DNA of 64,000 bases from an uncultured Litoreibacter sp. (lineage in GTDB: Bacteria > Pseudomonadota > Alphaproteobacteria > Rhodobacterales > Rhodobacteraceae), in the NCBI GenBank assembly GCA_947493265.1, contig CANLQL010000002.1, positions 62,001-126,000 on the forward strand, written 5' to 3'. The position numbers were made by a program, and so were the translations under genes. Shown here in pieces: positions 1 through 9,686 of this stretch. A model generated the notes under the pieces. That model saw only the letters and a list, made by a program, of their open reading frames with translations. It did not search any database and was not told the DNA's origin. Position 1 is the stretch's first letter. Each line of letters opens with the position of its first letter.

Positions 1-2
1 CA

Positions 3-389
3 ATGGTCCATCGGTTCAAACTGCGGGTGTATTACGAGGACACGGATCTGGCCGGGATCGTCTATTACGCGAATTATCTGAAGTTTATTGAGCGTGCGCG
101 CAGTGAATGGGTGCGCGAAATCGGTGTCGATCAGGCGAAAATGAAGGCGGAAAATGACCTCGTTTTTGCCGTGCGGCGGGTGGAAGCGGACTATCTGATG
201 CCTGCGAAATTTGATGATCTTCTGGAGGTCCAGACCAAGGTGGTGGACCTATCCGGCGCAAAGCTGGACCTGTCGCAGGAGGTCATGCGGGGCGATGACA
301 CGCTTTTTGCCAGCAAAGTCACGCTGATTTGCCTGACCGGAACCGGGCGTCCGACACGTTTTCCGGCGGAAATTCGCCAGATCACGTAA
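3..389 (+). CDS. ybgC: YbgC-type acyl-CoA thioesterase of the Tol-Pal operon
   Basis: A 128-residue single hotdog-fold protein. The N-terminus carries the 4-hydroxybenzoyl-CoA/YbgC signature VYYEDTDLAGIVYYANYLKF (residues about 9-28), with the catalytic Asp in EDTD and the following helix FIERARSEW. Family members hydrolyse short-chain or malonyl-type acyl-CoAs in the cytoplasm and are encoded next to tolQ in many proteobacteria, as here. The ATG is two bases into the window, so a slightly earlier start cannot be excluded, but the length suits the family (about 130 residues). A gap of 118 bases separates it from tolQ. The physiological substrate is not readable from sequence. Confidence 0.93.
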   Translation: MVHRFKLRVYYEDTDLAGIVYYANYLKFIERARSEWVREIGVDQAKMKAENDLVFAVRRVEADYLMPAKFDDLLEVQTKVVDLSGAKLDLSQEVMRGDDTLFASKVTLICLTGTGRPTRFPAEIRQIT

Positions 390-507
390 TTGCGAACGCA
401 AATAAGGCGCGGCATTTTCACTGCCCCATAGCCAGACAGGCACAAAGCGACTAAACTGCCTGCAATCAAGCCACGCAAAAAGTGGTAACAAGAAGCGAGC
501 AGGTAAT

Positions 508-1203
508 ATGGAAGCTGAAGCGATTGGGCTGGCCAGCGAAGTTGATTTTTCAATGACGGCGCTGTTCTGGCGGGCAAGTTTTACTGTAAAATTAGTGATG
601 TTGATGCTGATCGCAGCCTCTTTCTGGGGCTGGGCCATCATCATTCAGAAATTTATCAACTACCGGATTGCACGCCGGGAAGCGGAAGAATTCGACCGCG
701 CTTTCTGGTCTGGTGATCCCCTGGATGAGTTGTTTGACCGGATTGGCGAAAGCCCGAAAGGCTCTGCGCATCGGATATTTGCTGCGGGCATGTCGGAATG
801 GCGCAGGTCTCATCGCGAAGATGGCCGGTTGATTGCCGGGGCCACGGCCCGGATCGACCGCTCCATGGATGTGGCGATTGCCAAGGAAGACGAGAAGCTG
901 AACTACGGGCTTGGCTTTCTGGCAACCGTCGGTGCGACCGCACCGTTCATCGGATTGTTCGGCACCGTCTGGGGCATCAAGAACGCGTTTGAAGAAATCG
1001 CCATTTCGCAAAATACCAACCTTGCTGTTGTGGCCCCCGGTATTGCAGAGGCTCTGGTTGCGACGGCGCTGGGTCTTCTTGCTGCGATCCCGGCGGTGAT
1101 TTTCTACAACAAACTTAGCTCGGATGCGGACCGGATCGCGTCGGGCTACGAGGCGTTTGCGGACGAGTTTTCAACCATTCTGTCGCGCCAGCTGGACGCT
1201 TGA
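508..1203 (+). CDS. tolQ: TolQ, proton-channel subunit of the Tol-Pal system
   Basis: A 231-residue MotA/TolQ/ExbB family inner-membrane protein. Hydrophobic segments lie at about residues 18-48, 131-153 and 175-197; the middle one contains the typical GLGFLATVGATAPFIGLFGTVWG stretch in part, and the last has the conserved EALVATALGLLAAIPAV core. TolQ forms the stator with TolR and uses proton-motive force to energise TolA during outer-membrane constriction. It is followed 3 bases later by tolR, so the two are almost certainly co-transcribed. Length matches the family. Confidence 0.97.
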   Translation: MEAEAIGLASEVDFSMTALFWRASFTVKLVMLMLIAASFWGWAIIIQKFINYRIARREAEEFDRAFWSGDPLDELFDRIGESPKGSAHRIFAAGMSEWRRSHREDGRLIAGATARIDRSMDVAIAKEDEKLNYGLGFLATVGATAPFIGLFGTVWGIKNAFEEIAISQNTNLAVVAPGIAEALVATALGLLAAIPAVIFYNKLSSDADRIASGYEAFADEFSTILSRQLDA

Positions 1204-1206
1204 GCC

Positions 1207-1692
1207 ATGGTAGCGACAGTTTCCCAAGGCGCGTCGTCAGGTGGACGGCGCGGGCGCAGGCGTAAGTCAAAAGCCAAGCCCATGTCCGAGATCAACGTCA
1301 CCCCCTTTGTGGACGTGATGTTGGTTCTGCTGATCATCTTCATGGTGGCGGCCCCGCTTCTGACGGTTGGTATCCCGGTGGAATTGCCGAGAACTGCCGC
1401 CAATGCCCTGCCGACAGAGCAGGAAGAGCCGTTGACCATAACCGTAACGGCAGATGGCATCCTGATGATCCAGAACACCGAAATCAGCGGTTCCGATCTG
1501 GTACCGCGTTTGCGCGCAGTGGCCGCCGAACGCGCTGATAACAAGGTATTTTTGCGCGCTGACGGGGCGGTGCCTTATGAACGCGTGGTTCAGGTCATGG
1601 GCGCGCTGAACCGTGGTGGGTTCAACGACATTGGTCTGGTGACAGACACCGGCGGTCCGACCCTAGATGGCACGACGGAGTCCGACGGCTAG
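1207..1692 (+). CDS. tolR: TolR, proton-channel subunit of the Tol-Pal system
   Basis: A 161-residue ExbD/TolR protein: a short basic cytoplasmic N-terminus (RRGRRRKSKAK), one transmembrane helix at about residues 34-54 with the essential membrane Asp (D36 in TPFVDVMLV), and a periplasmic domain. It works with TolQ as a proton-driven motor. The gene starts 3 bases after tolQ and its stop lies immediately before the tolA-like start. Confidence 0.97.
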   Translation: MVATVSQGASSGGRRGRRRKSKAKPMSEINVTPFVDVMLVLLIIFMVAAPLLTVGIPVELPRTAANALPTEQEEPLTITVTADGILMIQNTEISGSDLVPRLRAVAAERADNKVFLRADGAVPYERVVQVMGALNRGGFNDIGLVTDTGGPTLDGTTESDG

Positions 1693-1693
1693 G

Positions 1694-2773
1694 ATGCGCA
1701 AAGGGGCCTACATATCCGGGGCAGGCCATATGGGTCTGTTCCTCTGGGTGCTGATCGGCGGCTTTTTCGTGGCGCGTGATGATGCCGCCGAAATTGGCGT
1801 GACGGATGTGTCGATCATCTCCAGCGAGGATTTCGCGTTGCTTCAACCGCAATCCCCGTCGACCAGTGACGCGCCAGAATTGCCCGATGCGCCGGAACCC
1901 GAGCCCGCGCCCGAACCGGAACCTGTGCCTGAACCGACCCCGGAACCAGAACCTGCTCCTGAACCACCCGAGGCCCCGGAACAACCAGAACCTCCGGCAC
2001 CTGAGACAGCCGTGCTGGAAGCGCCGGAACCCCCTGCGGCACCTGAAGTTGATGCGGATGCGACGCCTGCGCCGGTTGAAGCCCCGCGCGTGGCCCCTGA
2101 AGCCGCGCCTGAGCCATCGCCAGAAGCCGCGCCTGATGTGGTCGAACAAGCGCCAACCGCACCCTCTGAGGATCCTGATCAGGTCGAAGAGGCGCAGGAA
2201 GAAACCGCACCCGAAGAAGCCTCCACCGAGATTGTAACGGAGGCAGAAGAAGAAAAATCCGCCGCACCGACGCAATCCAATCGCCCATCTGCGCGGCCAA
2301 ATCGCCCGCAACCCACTGCGACAGCAGAAGTTGAGCCGCAGGAAGGGACCCCAACCGAAGACGCACCAGCGAGCGACCCGCTTGCTGACAGCATTGCCGC
2401 CGCCGTATCGGAAGCCAACGAAACGCCGACGCCCGCGGCCCCGTCTGGCCCGCCCCTGACATCTGGGGAACGTGACGGGTTGCGCTTGGCCATTCAGCGG
2501 TGCTGGAATGTCGGCTCGCTGAGTTCGGATGCGCTGCGCGTCACCGTTATTGTGGGCATGTCGCTTGACCGGGCTGGCAAGCCGGAATCGTCGTCGATCA
2601 AGCTGATTTCCGCCGAAGGTGGGCAAGGCGCTGCCGTAAATCAGGCATTTGAGGCTGCAAGACGGGCTTTGATCCGTTGCGGGGCCAAAGGCTATGATCT
2701 TCCCAGTGACAAATACGGCCAATGGCAGGATGTTGAGATAACCTTTAATCCCGAAAGGATGAGGATCAAATGA
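1694..2773 (+). CDS. tolA: TolA-like periplasm-spanning protein, Pro/Glu-rich linker
   Basis: A 359-residue protein with one N-terminal membrane anchor (about residues 8-27), a long low-complexity Pro/Glu/Ala linker (about residues 55-250, many PEPEP-type repeats) and a compact C-terminal domain from about residue 260 with a Cys pair (RCWN and IRCGA), as in TolA domain III/TonB_C. Position between tolR and tolB supports TolA. A start 27 bases earlier (1667) would overlap tolR; the ATG at 1694, one base after the tolR stop, is preferred. The linker lacks the Lys/Ala-rich helical character of enterobacterial TolA and is rather TonB-like. The stop overlaps the tolB start region. Confidence 0.85.
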   Translation: MRKGAYISGAGHMGLFLWVLIGGFFVARDDAAEIGVTDVSIISSEDFALLQPQSPSTSDAPELPDAPEPEPAPEPEPVPEPTPEPEPAPEPPEAPEQPEPPAPETAVLEAPEPPAAPEVDADATPAPVEAPRVAPEAAPEPSPEAAPDVVEQAPTAPSEDPDQVEEAQEETAPEEASTEIVTEAEEEKSAAPTQSNRPSARPNRPQPTATAEVEPQEGTPTEDAPASDPLADSIAAAVSEANETPTPAAPSGPPLTSGERDGLRLAIQRCWNVGSLSSDALRVTVIVGMSLDRAGKPESSSIKLISAEGGQGAAVNQAFEAARRALIRCGAKGYDLPSDKYGQWQDVEITFNPERMRIK

Positions 2774-4092
2774 TGAAACAGTTTTTGAGCGCAAGTTTCA
2801 CAGGATTAATGCTGCTGTTCGGCACGCCCTTGATGGCGCAGGACGGCCCGCTGAGGATTGAGATCACCGAAGGTGTGATCGAACCTTTGCCCTTTGCGGC
2901 CCCCACATTCGTGGCTGAAACCGCAGGGGCCGATCAGCTTGCCCGCGAGCTGGTGGAGGTAATCACGGCCGATCTGCAAGGCTCTGGCCTGTTCCGCGGG
3001 ATTTCTCCCGACGCGTTTATCTCCCAGGTGACAAGCTTTGATGGGGCTGTTCAGTATGCCGATTGGAAGGCGATCAATGCGCAGGCTCTGATCACCGGGG
3101 CTGTCAGCACCACGGGTGATGGCCAGATCATCGTCAAATTCCGCCTCTATGATGTGTTCGCCGAAAACCAGCTGGGCAGTGGCCTGCAATTTGTAGGCTC
3201 GCAGGATGGTTGGCGTCGCATGGCCCATAAGGTGGCCGATGCGGTCTATTCGCGGATCACTGGCGAAGGGGCGTATTTCGACAGTCGTGTTGTCTATGTC
3301 TCTGAAACCGGGCCGAAAAACCTGCGCAAGAAGCGCCTTGCTGTGATGGATTATGATGGGGCGAACCAACAGTTTTTGACCGATGACAGCTCCATCGTGT
3401 TGGCCCCACGGTTTTCGCCTAATGGCGACCGGGTGCTTTATACCTCCTACGAGACGGGTTTCCCGAAAATCTACGTGTTAGATATCGCCAGCGTGCAGCG
3501 TCGCGGTCTGGAAGAACAACCCGGCACGATGAGCTTTGCGCCGCGTTTTGCCCCCAATGGCCAAGACGTCGTGTTTTCCCTGACGCAAGGGTCGAACACC
3601 GATATCTACAAGCTGAACCTGGGCTCTGGGACACGCACGCAGCTGACCAATTCGCCGTTTATTGAAACGGCCCCCAGCTATTCGCCCGATGGCAGCAAGA
3701 TTGTATTTGAAAGCGACCGCTCCGGCACGCAGCAGCTTTATGTCATGGATGCCAATGGGGGCGAACCCACGCGGATCAGTTTTGGGCAGGGCCGCTACGG
3801 CACACCCGTCTGGAGCCCGCGTGGCGATCTGGTGGCCTTCACCAAGCAGAACCGTGGCCGGTTCCATATCGGTGTGATGCGACTGGACGGCAGCGAGGAA
3901 CGGCTTTTGACAGCCTCGTTCCTGGATGAAGGCCCGACATGGGCGCCAAACGGGCGTGTGATCATGTTTACACGTGAAAGCTCCGGGGCCAGCGGATCCT
4001 CGACCCTTTATTCGGTGGATATTTCGGGACGGAACCTGAAAGCCGTGCAAACCGGTGGTTCAGACCCGTCTTGGTCGCCGCTGTTGAAATAA
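2770..4092 (+). CDS. tolB: TolB, periplasmic beta-propeller of Tol-Pal
   Basis: A 440-residue exported protein with a signal peptide ([20 protein letters not shown], mature from about residue 25), an N-terminal TolB_N alpha/beta domain (to about 165) and a six-bladed propeller made of repeats of the type [30 protein letters not shown] and [15 protein letters not shown]. TolB binds Pal and TolA in the periplasm. The ATG overlaps the tolA stop (ATGATGA arrangement), so either of two adjacent Met codons (2770 or 2773) may be used; translational coupling is likely. Confidence 0.97.
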   Translation: MMKQFLSASFTGLMLLFGTPLMAQDGPLRIEITEGVIEPLPFAAPTFVAETAGADQLARELVEVITADLQGSGLFRGISPDAFISQVTSFDGAVQYADWKAINAQALITGAVSTTGDGQIIVKFRLYDVFAENQLGSGLQFVGSQDGWRRMAHKVADAVYSRITGEGAYFDSRVVYVSETGPKNLRKKRLAVMDYDGANQQFLTDDSSIVLAPRFSPNGDRVLYTSYETGFPKIYVLDIASVQRRGLEEQPGTMSFAPRFAPNGQDVVFSLTQGSNTDIYKLNLGSGTRTQLTNSPFIETAPSYSPDGSKIVFESDRSGTQQLYVMDANGGEPTRISFGQGRYGTPVWSPRGDLVAFTKQNRGRFHIGVMRLDGSEERLLTASFLDEGPTWAPNGRVIMFTRESSGASGSSTLYSVDISGRNLKAVQTGGSDPSWSPLLK

Positions 4093-4172
4093 AGCGTGGA
4101 TTCCCACCGCGCGACAATGATGCTAAAGTAGCGAAAATCGAGCCAATAACTGACCCATAAGGATCAACAGAT

Positions 4173-4682
4173 ATGAAACTTCATTCAAAAGCAGTACTTT
4201 TGACCGCAGCGCTTTTGCTTTCGGCGTGTTCGCAAAACCCTTTTGATCGTTTTGGCGGGGCCGGCGGAAGCGGGTCTGGAACAAATGGTGTCAGCACAAG
4301 TGCGTTGGACCCGTCCAGCCCGGCTTATTTCTCTGAGACGATCGGCGACCGTGTTCTGTTCGAAGTGGATCAAAGCACGCTGACAGCTTCTGCGGAATCA
4401 ACCTTGGCCCAACAGGCACGCTGGTTGCAGGACAACGGTACTTACACCGCGATCATCGAAGGCCATGCCGATGAGCAGGGCACCCGCGAATATAACCTCG
4501 CCTTGGGGGCGCGTCGGGCGTCTGCCGCGCGGGATTATCTGGTCGCGAATGGGGTTGCCGACAATCGCCTTCGCACCGTCACATACGGTAAAGAGCGTCC
4601 GATTGAGATTTGCTCGTCCGAGGATTGTTACGCCAAGAACCGCCGCGCTGTGACTGTGATCTCAGCCGGTCTTGGCAGCTAA
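4173..4682 (+). CDS. pal: Pal, peptidoglycan-associated outer-membrane lipoprotein
   Basis: A 169-residue lipoprotein. Signal peptide with lipobox LLLSAC (Cys19) followed by a Gly/Ser-rich linker and a C-terminal OmpA-like peptidoglycan-binding domain (about residues 55-165) with the hallmark stretch IIEGHADEQGTREYNLALGARRA and the Asp/Arg residues that hold diaminopimelate. It anchors the outer membrane to the wall and binds TolB. An AAGGATCAA ribosome-binding site precedes the ATG. The 80-base gap from tolB is the largest in the tolQ-cpoB block. Confidence 0.97.
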   Translation: MKLHSKAVLLTAALLLSACSQNPFDRFGGAGGSGSGTNGVSTSALDPSSPAYFSETIGDRVLFEVDQSTLTASAESTLAQQARWLQDNGTYTAIIEGHADEQGTREYNLALGARRASAARDYLVANGVADNRLRTVTYGKERPIEICSSEDCYAKNRRAVTVISAGLGS

Positions 4683-4699
4683 ACCAAAGAGGGTCGCTT

Positions 4700-5524
4700 A
4701 TGTTTCGCGCATTCGCCGTCATCGCCGCCATCGCGTTAACGGGTCCTGTTCTTGCACAGGATCGCGCGCAAACATTGGCGGACATCAAACAGGAACTTTC
4801 GGTTCTGTCGCTGGAGATCCAGAAGCTGAACCGCGAATTGTCCACGACAACCGGGCCGCAGCTAAATCTTGGTGGGCAGTCGGGCATTGACCGCCTGAAC
4901 GCGATTGAAGCGGCCGTGGCCAGTCTGACCAGCCAGACCGAAAGTCTGCAAAACCGGATCAACCGGGTGGTTTCTGACGGATCAAACCAGATCGGTGATT
5001 TGCAGTTTCGCCTGTGTGAGCTGACACCCGATTGCGATCTGGCTGATTTGCCAGAACAAGCGAGCCTTGGTGGCGAAACCGGTGCGGGGTTGCCTGCGAC
5101 CGGAACGGGTCAGCAGGTGGACAACACCGGGGCCGAACTTGCGATCGGCGAGCAATCCGACTTTGAGGCGGCGAAAGCCTCCCTTGAGGCGGGGAACTAC
5201 GAAGAAGCTGCCGCGCAATTTGCGGCCTTTACACTGAACTATCCAGGCGGCCCGCTAAGCGGTGAAGCGCATTTCCTGCGTGGTGAGGCTTTGGGCCAAG
5301 CCGGTGACTGGAATGCGGCCGCACGCGCGTATCTGGAAAGCTTTTCCGGCTCTCCGCAGGATGCCCGCGCGCCTGAGGCGCTTTATAAACTGGGACTATC
5401 GCTCAACGAGTTGGGGCAAAGTTCCGAAGCTTGCCTGATGCTGGAAGAGGTCGGGAACAGGTTTCCGGGGTCCGATCAGGTCGGTCCGGCCAATGCGTCT
5501 CGCGGGCAATTGGGCTGCACTTGA
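4700..5524 (+). CDS. cpoB: CpoB (YbgF), Tol-Pal associated TPR protein
   Basis: A 274-residue exported protein. Signal peptide MFRAFAVIAAIALTGPVLAQ, then a predicted coiled-coil (about residues 25-100, IKQELSVLSLEIQKLNRELS) and C-terminal tetratricopeptide repeats (about 155-265, beginning DFEAAKASLEAGNYEEAAAQF). CpoB coordinates outer-membrane constriction with septal peptidoglycan synthesis. The frame is open from 4610, but that extension lies inside pal; ATG 4700 gives a clean signal peptide and a GAGGGTCG ribosome-binding site. The stop overlaps the tilS start. Confidence 0.95.
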   Translation: MFRAFAVIAAIALTGPVLAQDRAQTLADIKQELSVLSLEIQKLNRELSTTTGPQLNLGGQSGIDRLNAIEAAVASLTSQTESLQNRINRVVSDGSNQIGDLQFRLCELTPDCDLADLPEQASLGGETGAGLPATGTGQQVDNTGAELAIGEQSDFEAAKASLEAGNYEEAAAQFAAFTLNYPGGPLSGEAHFLRGEALGQAGDWNAAARAYLESFSGSPQDARAPEALYKLGLSLNELGQSSEACLMLEEVGNRFPGSDQVGPANASRGQLGCT

Positions 5525-6771
5525 GCGCGGCTGACGACGCGCTTTTCCATGCCGCCGGTGCCTTGTTGGATGCCCAAAGCCCGTCGAAACTTGGCGTGGC
5601 TGTTTCGGGTGGAAGCGACTCCATTGCCGCATTGAACATTCTGACGGGCGCGGCGCGTGCCCGTGACATTTCAATCGCGGCGATTACCATCAATCATGGC
5701 CTGCGCGCGGAGGCCGAAGCCGAGGCCGCTTTCGTCGCTGAGACCTGCAAGAAACTGGGCATTCGTCATGACATTCGCCGTTGGCAGGACTGGGACGGGT
5801 CGGGCAACCTGCAAGCCCAGGCGCGCGACGCGCGGTATGGGTTGATGGCCGCCTGGGCCCGCGAAACCGGCGTTGATCACATCGCACTAGGCCATACGCA
5901 AGATGATCAGGCAGAGACGTTTTTGATGCGCCTTGCGCGGGGGGCCGGGGTTGACGGTCTGTCCGAGATGAAGCGCGTCTTTTCGCGCGGTGGTGTGACA
6001 TGGCTCAGACCGTTTTTGCGTACAAGTCGTGCAGCTTTGCGGGCGCATCTGCTGCGCCACGGGTTAAGTTGGGTCGATGATCCCAGCAATGACGATCCGC
6101 AATTCGAACGCGTGCGTTTGCGCCAGGCGATGGCGCAATTTGAAGAGGTGGGGTTGGACGCAGCAACGCTCAGCCAAAGCAGTCAGAACCTCGCAGATGT
6201 GCGCGATGCGCTGGATTTCTATGTCCGCGGTGCCGCGGCTGACTTCGTTCAGATCGATCAAGGCGATGTCTTGCTGTCCGACATGTCGCAGACGCCCCCG
6301 GAAGTGCGCCGCCGTTTGATCAGTGCAATCCTGCGCTGGATGTCTGGCGGTGACTTCGCGCCGCGGGCTGCGGCGATGGCGCAGTTGCAAGATGGGTTGG
6401 ACGCGGCCGGGAAACACGTTCTGGCGGGGTGTGTGATCACGCGCGACGGCCAGCAGACCCGATTTACCCGCGAATGGAATGCCGTGCGCGACCTGACCTG
6501 CGCGACGGATGAGATCTGGGACAACCGATGGCGCTTGGAAGGACCGCATGCGGCGGGTCTGCATGTGCGCGCCTTGGGAGAAGACGGCTTTTCAGCCTGT
6601 CCCGATTGGCGCAGCGGCGGATTGCCGCGCGTCTCGCTTTTGGCCAGCCCGTCGGTCTGGGACGGCGAAACGCTGGTCTCTGCCCCGCTAACCAGCGGAA
6701 ATAACGGCTGGAACGCCCTATTGAGGTCAGATTTTCGTGATGACCTGCAGGCCTCCCAGCAGGGCATTTGA
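5521..6771 (+). CDS. tilS: TilS, tRNA(Ile)-lysidine synthase
   Basis: About 416 residues. N-terminal PP-loop ATPase motif SGGSDS at residues 29-34, then the conserved GHTQDDQAETFLMRLARGAG segment and WVDDPSNDDPQFERVRLR, diagnostic of TilS. It converts C34 of the tRNA-Ile CAU anticodon to lysidine, an essential reaction. The open frame begins at 5431 inside cpoB; the likely start is the TTG at 5521, which overlaps the cpoB TGA (TTGA) and suggests translational coupling. The C-terminal domain is shorter and more divergent than in E. coli, as usual in alphaproteobacteria. Confidence 0.93.
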   Translation: MSAADDALFHAAGALLDAQSPSKLGVAVSGGSDSIAALNILTGAARARDISIAAITINHGLRAEAEAEAAFVAETCKKLGIRHDIRRWQDWDGSGNLQAQARDARYGLMAAWARETGVDHIALGHTQDDQAETFLMRLARGAGVDGLSEMKRVFSRGGVTWLRPFLRTSRAALRAHLLRHGLSWVDDPSNDDPQFERVRLRQAMAQFEEVGLDAATLSQSSQNLADVRDALDFYVRGAAADFVQIDQGDVLLSDMSQTPPEVRRRLISAILRWMSGGDFAPRAAAMAQLQDGLDAAGKHVLAGCVITRDGQQTRFTREWNAVRDLTCATDEIWDNRWRLEGPHAAGLHVRALGEDGFSACPDWRSGGLPRVSLLASPSVWDGETLVSAPLTSGNNGWNALLRSDFRDDLQASQQGI

Positions 6772-6902
6772 CCTGCGACACTGGACCTATATGAAAAACC
6801 TGTGGATTCGTTTACGCTTTCACATTGAATGCAGGGTACGAATGTCTATCTTAAGGCGGTGGCTTTGGGAGACATGAAAGCCGACTAATTAGGAGATTTC
6901 TT

Positions 6903-8822
6903 TTGGGCAACGCGCGAAATATCGCTTTCTGGGTCGTGCTTTTTCTGCTGATCCTGGCTCTGTTCAACTTGTTCAGCGGCGGTCAAACGGCTGTGAACTC
7001 CAGAACGATCCCGTATTCTGACTTTATCGAACGCGTGGAGCGTGGTGATGTCAGCTCGGTGACCTTGGATGGCGAACAGATCGTCATCAATTCCGGCAAT
7101 GAGCAATTTGCGACCATCAAGCCAAATGGCGTTGATGTGACGCCGGTGCTGTTGGAAAACAATGTCACGATCGATGCAAAACCGCAGGAACAAAACGGCA
7201 TACTTGCCTATGTCGGCACGCTTCTGCCGTTCCTGGTGATCATTGGTATCTGGATTTTCTTCATGAACCGGATGCAGGGCGGTGGCAAAGGCGGGGCGAT
7301 GGGTTTTGGCAAATCGCGCGCGAAGCTGCTGACTGAAAAGCATGGCCGCGTTACCTTTGACGATGTCGCCGGTATCGATGAGGCCAAGGACGAGCTGGAA
7401 GAAATTGTGGAATTCCTGCGCAACCCGCAGAAGTTTTCCCGCTTGGGCGGCAAGATCCCGAAAGGCGCATTGCTTGTGGGCCCTCCGGGCACCGGTAAAA
7501 CGCTTCTCGCCCGCGCCATCGCTGGCGAAGCTGGCGTGCCGTTCTTCACCATTTCAGGTTCTGACTTCGTGGAAATGTTTGTGGGTGTGGGTGCGTCCCG
7601 CGTGCGCGATATGTTCGAGCAAGCTAAAAAGAACGCGCCTTGTATTGTCTTTATCGACGAGATTGACGCCGTGGGCCGGTCCCGTGGTGTCGGTTACGGC
7701 GGCGGCAACGATGAGCGTGAGCAAACCCTTAACCAGCTTCTGGTTGAAATGGACGGGTTTGAAGCCAACGAAGGCATCATCATCGTGGCAGCGACCAACC
7801 GTCCCGACGTTCTGGATCCTGCGCTATTGCGTCCGGGTCGTTTCGACCGTCAGGTGCAGGTGCCGAACCCGGATATCAAAGGTCGTGAGAAAATCTTGCG
7901 CGTGCATGCACGTAAAGTGCCACTTGGTCCGGATGTGGATCTGCGCATCATCGCGCGTGGCTCACCCGGGTTCTCGGGTGCTGATCTCGCCAACCTTGTG
8001 AATGAGTCCGCTTTGATGGCGGCGCGTTTCGGGCGGCGCTTCGTGACGATGGAAGATTTCGAGAACGCCAAAGACAAGGTTATGATGGGTGCCGAACGGC
8101 GCTCCATGGTGATGACCGAGGATGAAAAGAAGCTGACCGCCTATCACGAAGCGGGTCATGCGATCGTCGGTCTGAACGTTCCGCAACACGATCCGATCCA
8201 TAAAGCGACGATCATCCCGCGCGGCCGCGCGCTGGGCTTGGTGATGAGCTTGCCGGAACGCGATCAGTTGAGTGTGTCCCGGACCAAGTATACCTCCAAA
8301 ATCGCGATGGCGATGGGTGGTAAAGTTGCCGAAGAGCTGAAATTCGGGCCGGAAAACGTCACCTCGGGTGCGACATCGGACATTCAACAAGTGTCCAAGA
8401 TCGCCCGGGCCATGGTCACGCAATTTGGTTTCGCTGAAGAGTTGGGTCATGTCGACTATGCCAACGAGCAGCAGTCCTATCTGGGCACTTATGGCGGCGG
8501 GACGTCTCACAGTCAGGAAACGCAGAAGATTATTGATCAGAAGGTTAAAGAACTGATCGATGAGGGTTATGAAACAGCGAAACGTATCCTGACTGAGAAG
8601 AACGATGACTGGGAACGTCTGGCGCAAGGCTTGCTGGAATACGAAACGCTGACCGGCAGTGAGATCGCGCGCGTCATTGCGGGCGAGCCTTTGAAGCGGG
8701 ACGATGACGAGGATGATACCCCTGACAACGGGACAACAACCTCTGTTGCGGCCATTCCGAAGACCAAGAAGCCAAAGACACCGAAGTCTGATGGCGATAT
8801 GAGCCCGGAACCTTCGGCCTAA
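6903..8822 (+). CDS. ftsH: FtsH, membrane-bound ATP-dependent zinc metalloprotease
   Basis: A 639-residue protease with two N-terminal membrane helices (about residues 7-24 and 103-121) around a small periplasmic domain, an AAA+ domain with Walker A GPPGTGKT (193-200), Walker B IVFIDEID, second region of homology [21 protein letters not shown], and the zinc site HEAGH (415-419). It degrades misfolded membrane proteins and regulators. The start is TTG 6903 preceded by TAGGAGAT. The last ~45 residues are a charged, Pro/Lys-rich tail. No clear heat-shock promoter was recognised upstream. Confidence 0.98.
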   Translation: MGNARNIAFWVVLFLLILALFNLFSGGQTAVNSRTIPYSDFIERVERGDVSSVTLDGEQIVINSGNEQFATIKPNGVDVTPVLLENNVTIDAKPQEQNGILAYVGTLLPFLVIIGIWIFFMNRMQGGGKGGAMGFGKSRAKLLTEKHGRVTFDDVAGIDEAKDELEEIVEFLRNPQKFSRLGGKIPKGALLVGPPGTGKTLLARAIAGEAGVPFFTISGSDFVEMFVGVGASRVRDMFEQAKKNAPCIVFIDEIDAVGRSRGVGYGGGNDEREQTLNQLLVEMDGFEANEGIIIVAATNRPDVLDPALLRPGRFDRQVQVPNPDIKGREKILRVHARKVPLGPDVDLRIIARGSPGFSGADLANLVNESALMAARFGRRFVTMEDFENAKDKVMMGAERRSMVMTEDEKKLTAYHEAGHAIVGLNVPQHDPIHKATIIPRGRALGLVMSLPERDQLSVSRTKYTSKIAMAMGGKVAEELKFGPENVTSGATSDIQQVSKIARAMVTQFGFAEELGHVDYANEQQSYLGTYGGGTSHSQETQKIIDQKVKELIDEGYETAKRILTEKNDDWERLAQGLLEYETLTGSEIARVIAGEPLKRDDDEDDTPDNGTTTSVAAIPKTKKPKTPKSDGDMSPEPSA

Positions 8823-8840
8823 GTCACTCCGAAAATTGCT

Positions 8841-8874
8841 GAAAACGCCGCGCATGAATTTGCGCGGCGTTTTC
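8841..8874 (+). terminator. Rho-independent terminator after ftsH
   Basis: A perfect 14-bp inverted repeat (8841-8854 pairing with 8861-8874) with a 6-base loop. The core is GCCGCGCA/TGCGCGGC flanked by AAAA on the left and TTTT on the right. It lies 18 bases after the ftsH stop and closes the tol-ftsH block; with A and T runs on both sides it could work on either strand. Confidence 0.93.
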
Positions 8875-8965
8875 TGTTGGTGATCAGCGTTGTAACACAA
8901 TGCCATTGGACAGCGCGCTTTTGCGCTGTCAAAACGGACCCAAGCAAAAACCGCGGAGACCAGAT

Positions 8966-9550
8966 ATGCCAGCATTGAAACCCACCGGTGTGACCGGAAA
9001 GATCGTTTGGCTTGGTGTCGTGCGTGATCGTGACGCGGCGCTGCGGTCGGGCGCAATTACAGAAGCAACCGCGACCTATGCGGGCATCAACGGCGAAGAT
9101 CATGGCGGGCTGACACGTCCATCATGCAGCCGGGTAACTTCGCAATATCCCAAGGGCACAGAGATCAGGAACACGCGCCAATTGTGCATCGTTTCAGCAG
9201 AAGAAATGGCGGAAGTTGCAGACGCGATTGGAGTGGAGGCGTTTAACCCCGAATGGTGTGGTGCGAATATTGTGATCGAAGGGATCCCGGATTTCACCCA
9301 TATCCCACCGTCGTCTCGGTTGCAGTCCGAAAGCGGCGCGACCTTGACGGTCGACATGGAAAACCGTCCCTGCCATCTACCTGCCCCGGTAATTGATGAG
9401 GACGCGCCGGGTCACGGCAAGGCATTCAAGCAGGCGGCAAAGGACAAGCGTGGCGTCACGGCCTGGGTAGAACGTGAAGGCAGCTTGAAGGTCGGCGACA
9501 CGGTCACGCTGCACATTCCTGACCAACGCGCGTGGAACGGTCCGACCTAG
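8966..9550 (+). CDS. MOSC domain protein (molybdenum-cofactor sulfurase-type fold)
   Basis: A 194-residue stand-alone MOSC protein. The core MOSC pattern is seen in EAFNPEWCGANIVIEGIPDFTHIPPSSRL (in part; about residues 90-118), with the conserved Cys of the NPEWCGANI stretch, and an earlier LCIVSAEEM segment. MOSC proteins bind sulfur at this Cys and act as sulfur carriers, or reduce N-hydroxylated compounds in the YiiM-type group. It stands alone between the ftsH terminator and fhs; substrate unknown. ATG 8966 is preferred over the longer open frame from 8900, which would start almost on the terminator, and has GGAGACCAGAT upstream. Confidence 0.85.
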   Translation: MPALKPTGVTGKIVWLGVVRDRDAALRSGAITEATATYAGINGEDHGGLTRPSCSRVTSQYPKGTEIRNTRQLCIVSAEEMAEVADAIGVEAFNPEWCGANIVIEGIPDFTHIPPSSRLQSESGATLTVDMENRPCHLPAPVIDEDAPGHGKAFKQAAKDKRGVTAWVEREGSLKVGDTVTLHIPDQRAWNGPT

Positions 9551-9686
9551 CGCATAGTTTCCAATATGAAACCGCCCGCCTGCAATTGGACGGTTCCGAA
9601 TTCCGAAATGTCGTAATTCCATGCTGCTGTCGGTATGCGACAGAGTACCCATTGGAAAAATGACCAGTTTTGGAGGATGGACCGTC

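Noticed and set aside
1880-2130. Repeated short DNA units that might suggest a repeat array
   Set aside because: They encode the PEPEP linker of TolA with varying codons; there are no uniform spacers, so this is not a CRISPR or a structural DNA repeat.
1622-2794. 390-residue minus-strand Arg/Phe-rich open frame
   Set aside because: A by-product of the Pro/Glu repeat coding of the tolA-like gene; no plausible protein composition.
6772-6902. Heat-shock (sigma-32) promoter before ftsH
   Set aside because: No convincing match to the CTTGAA / CCCCAT pattern was found.
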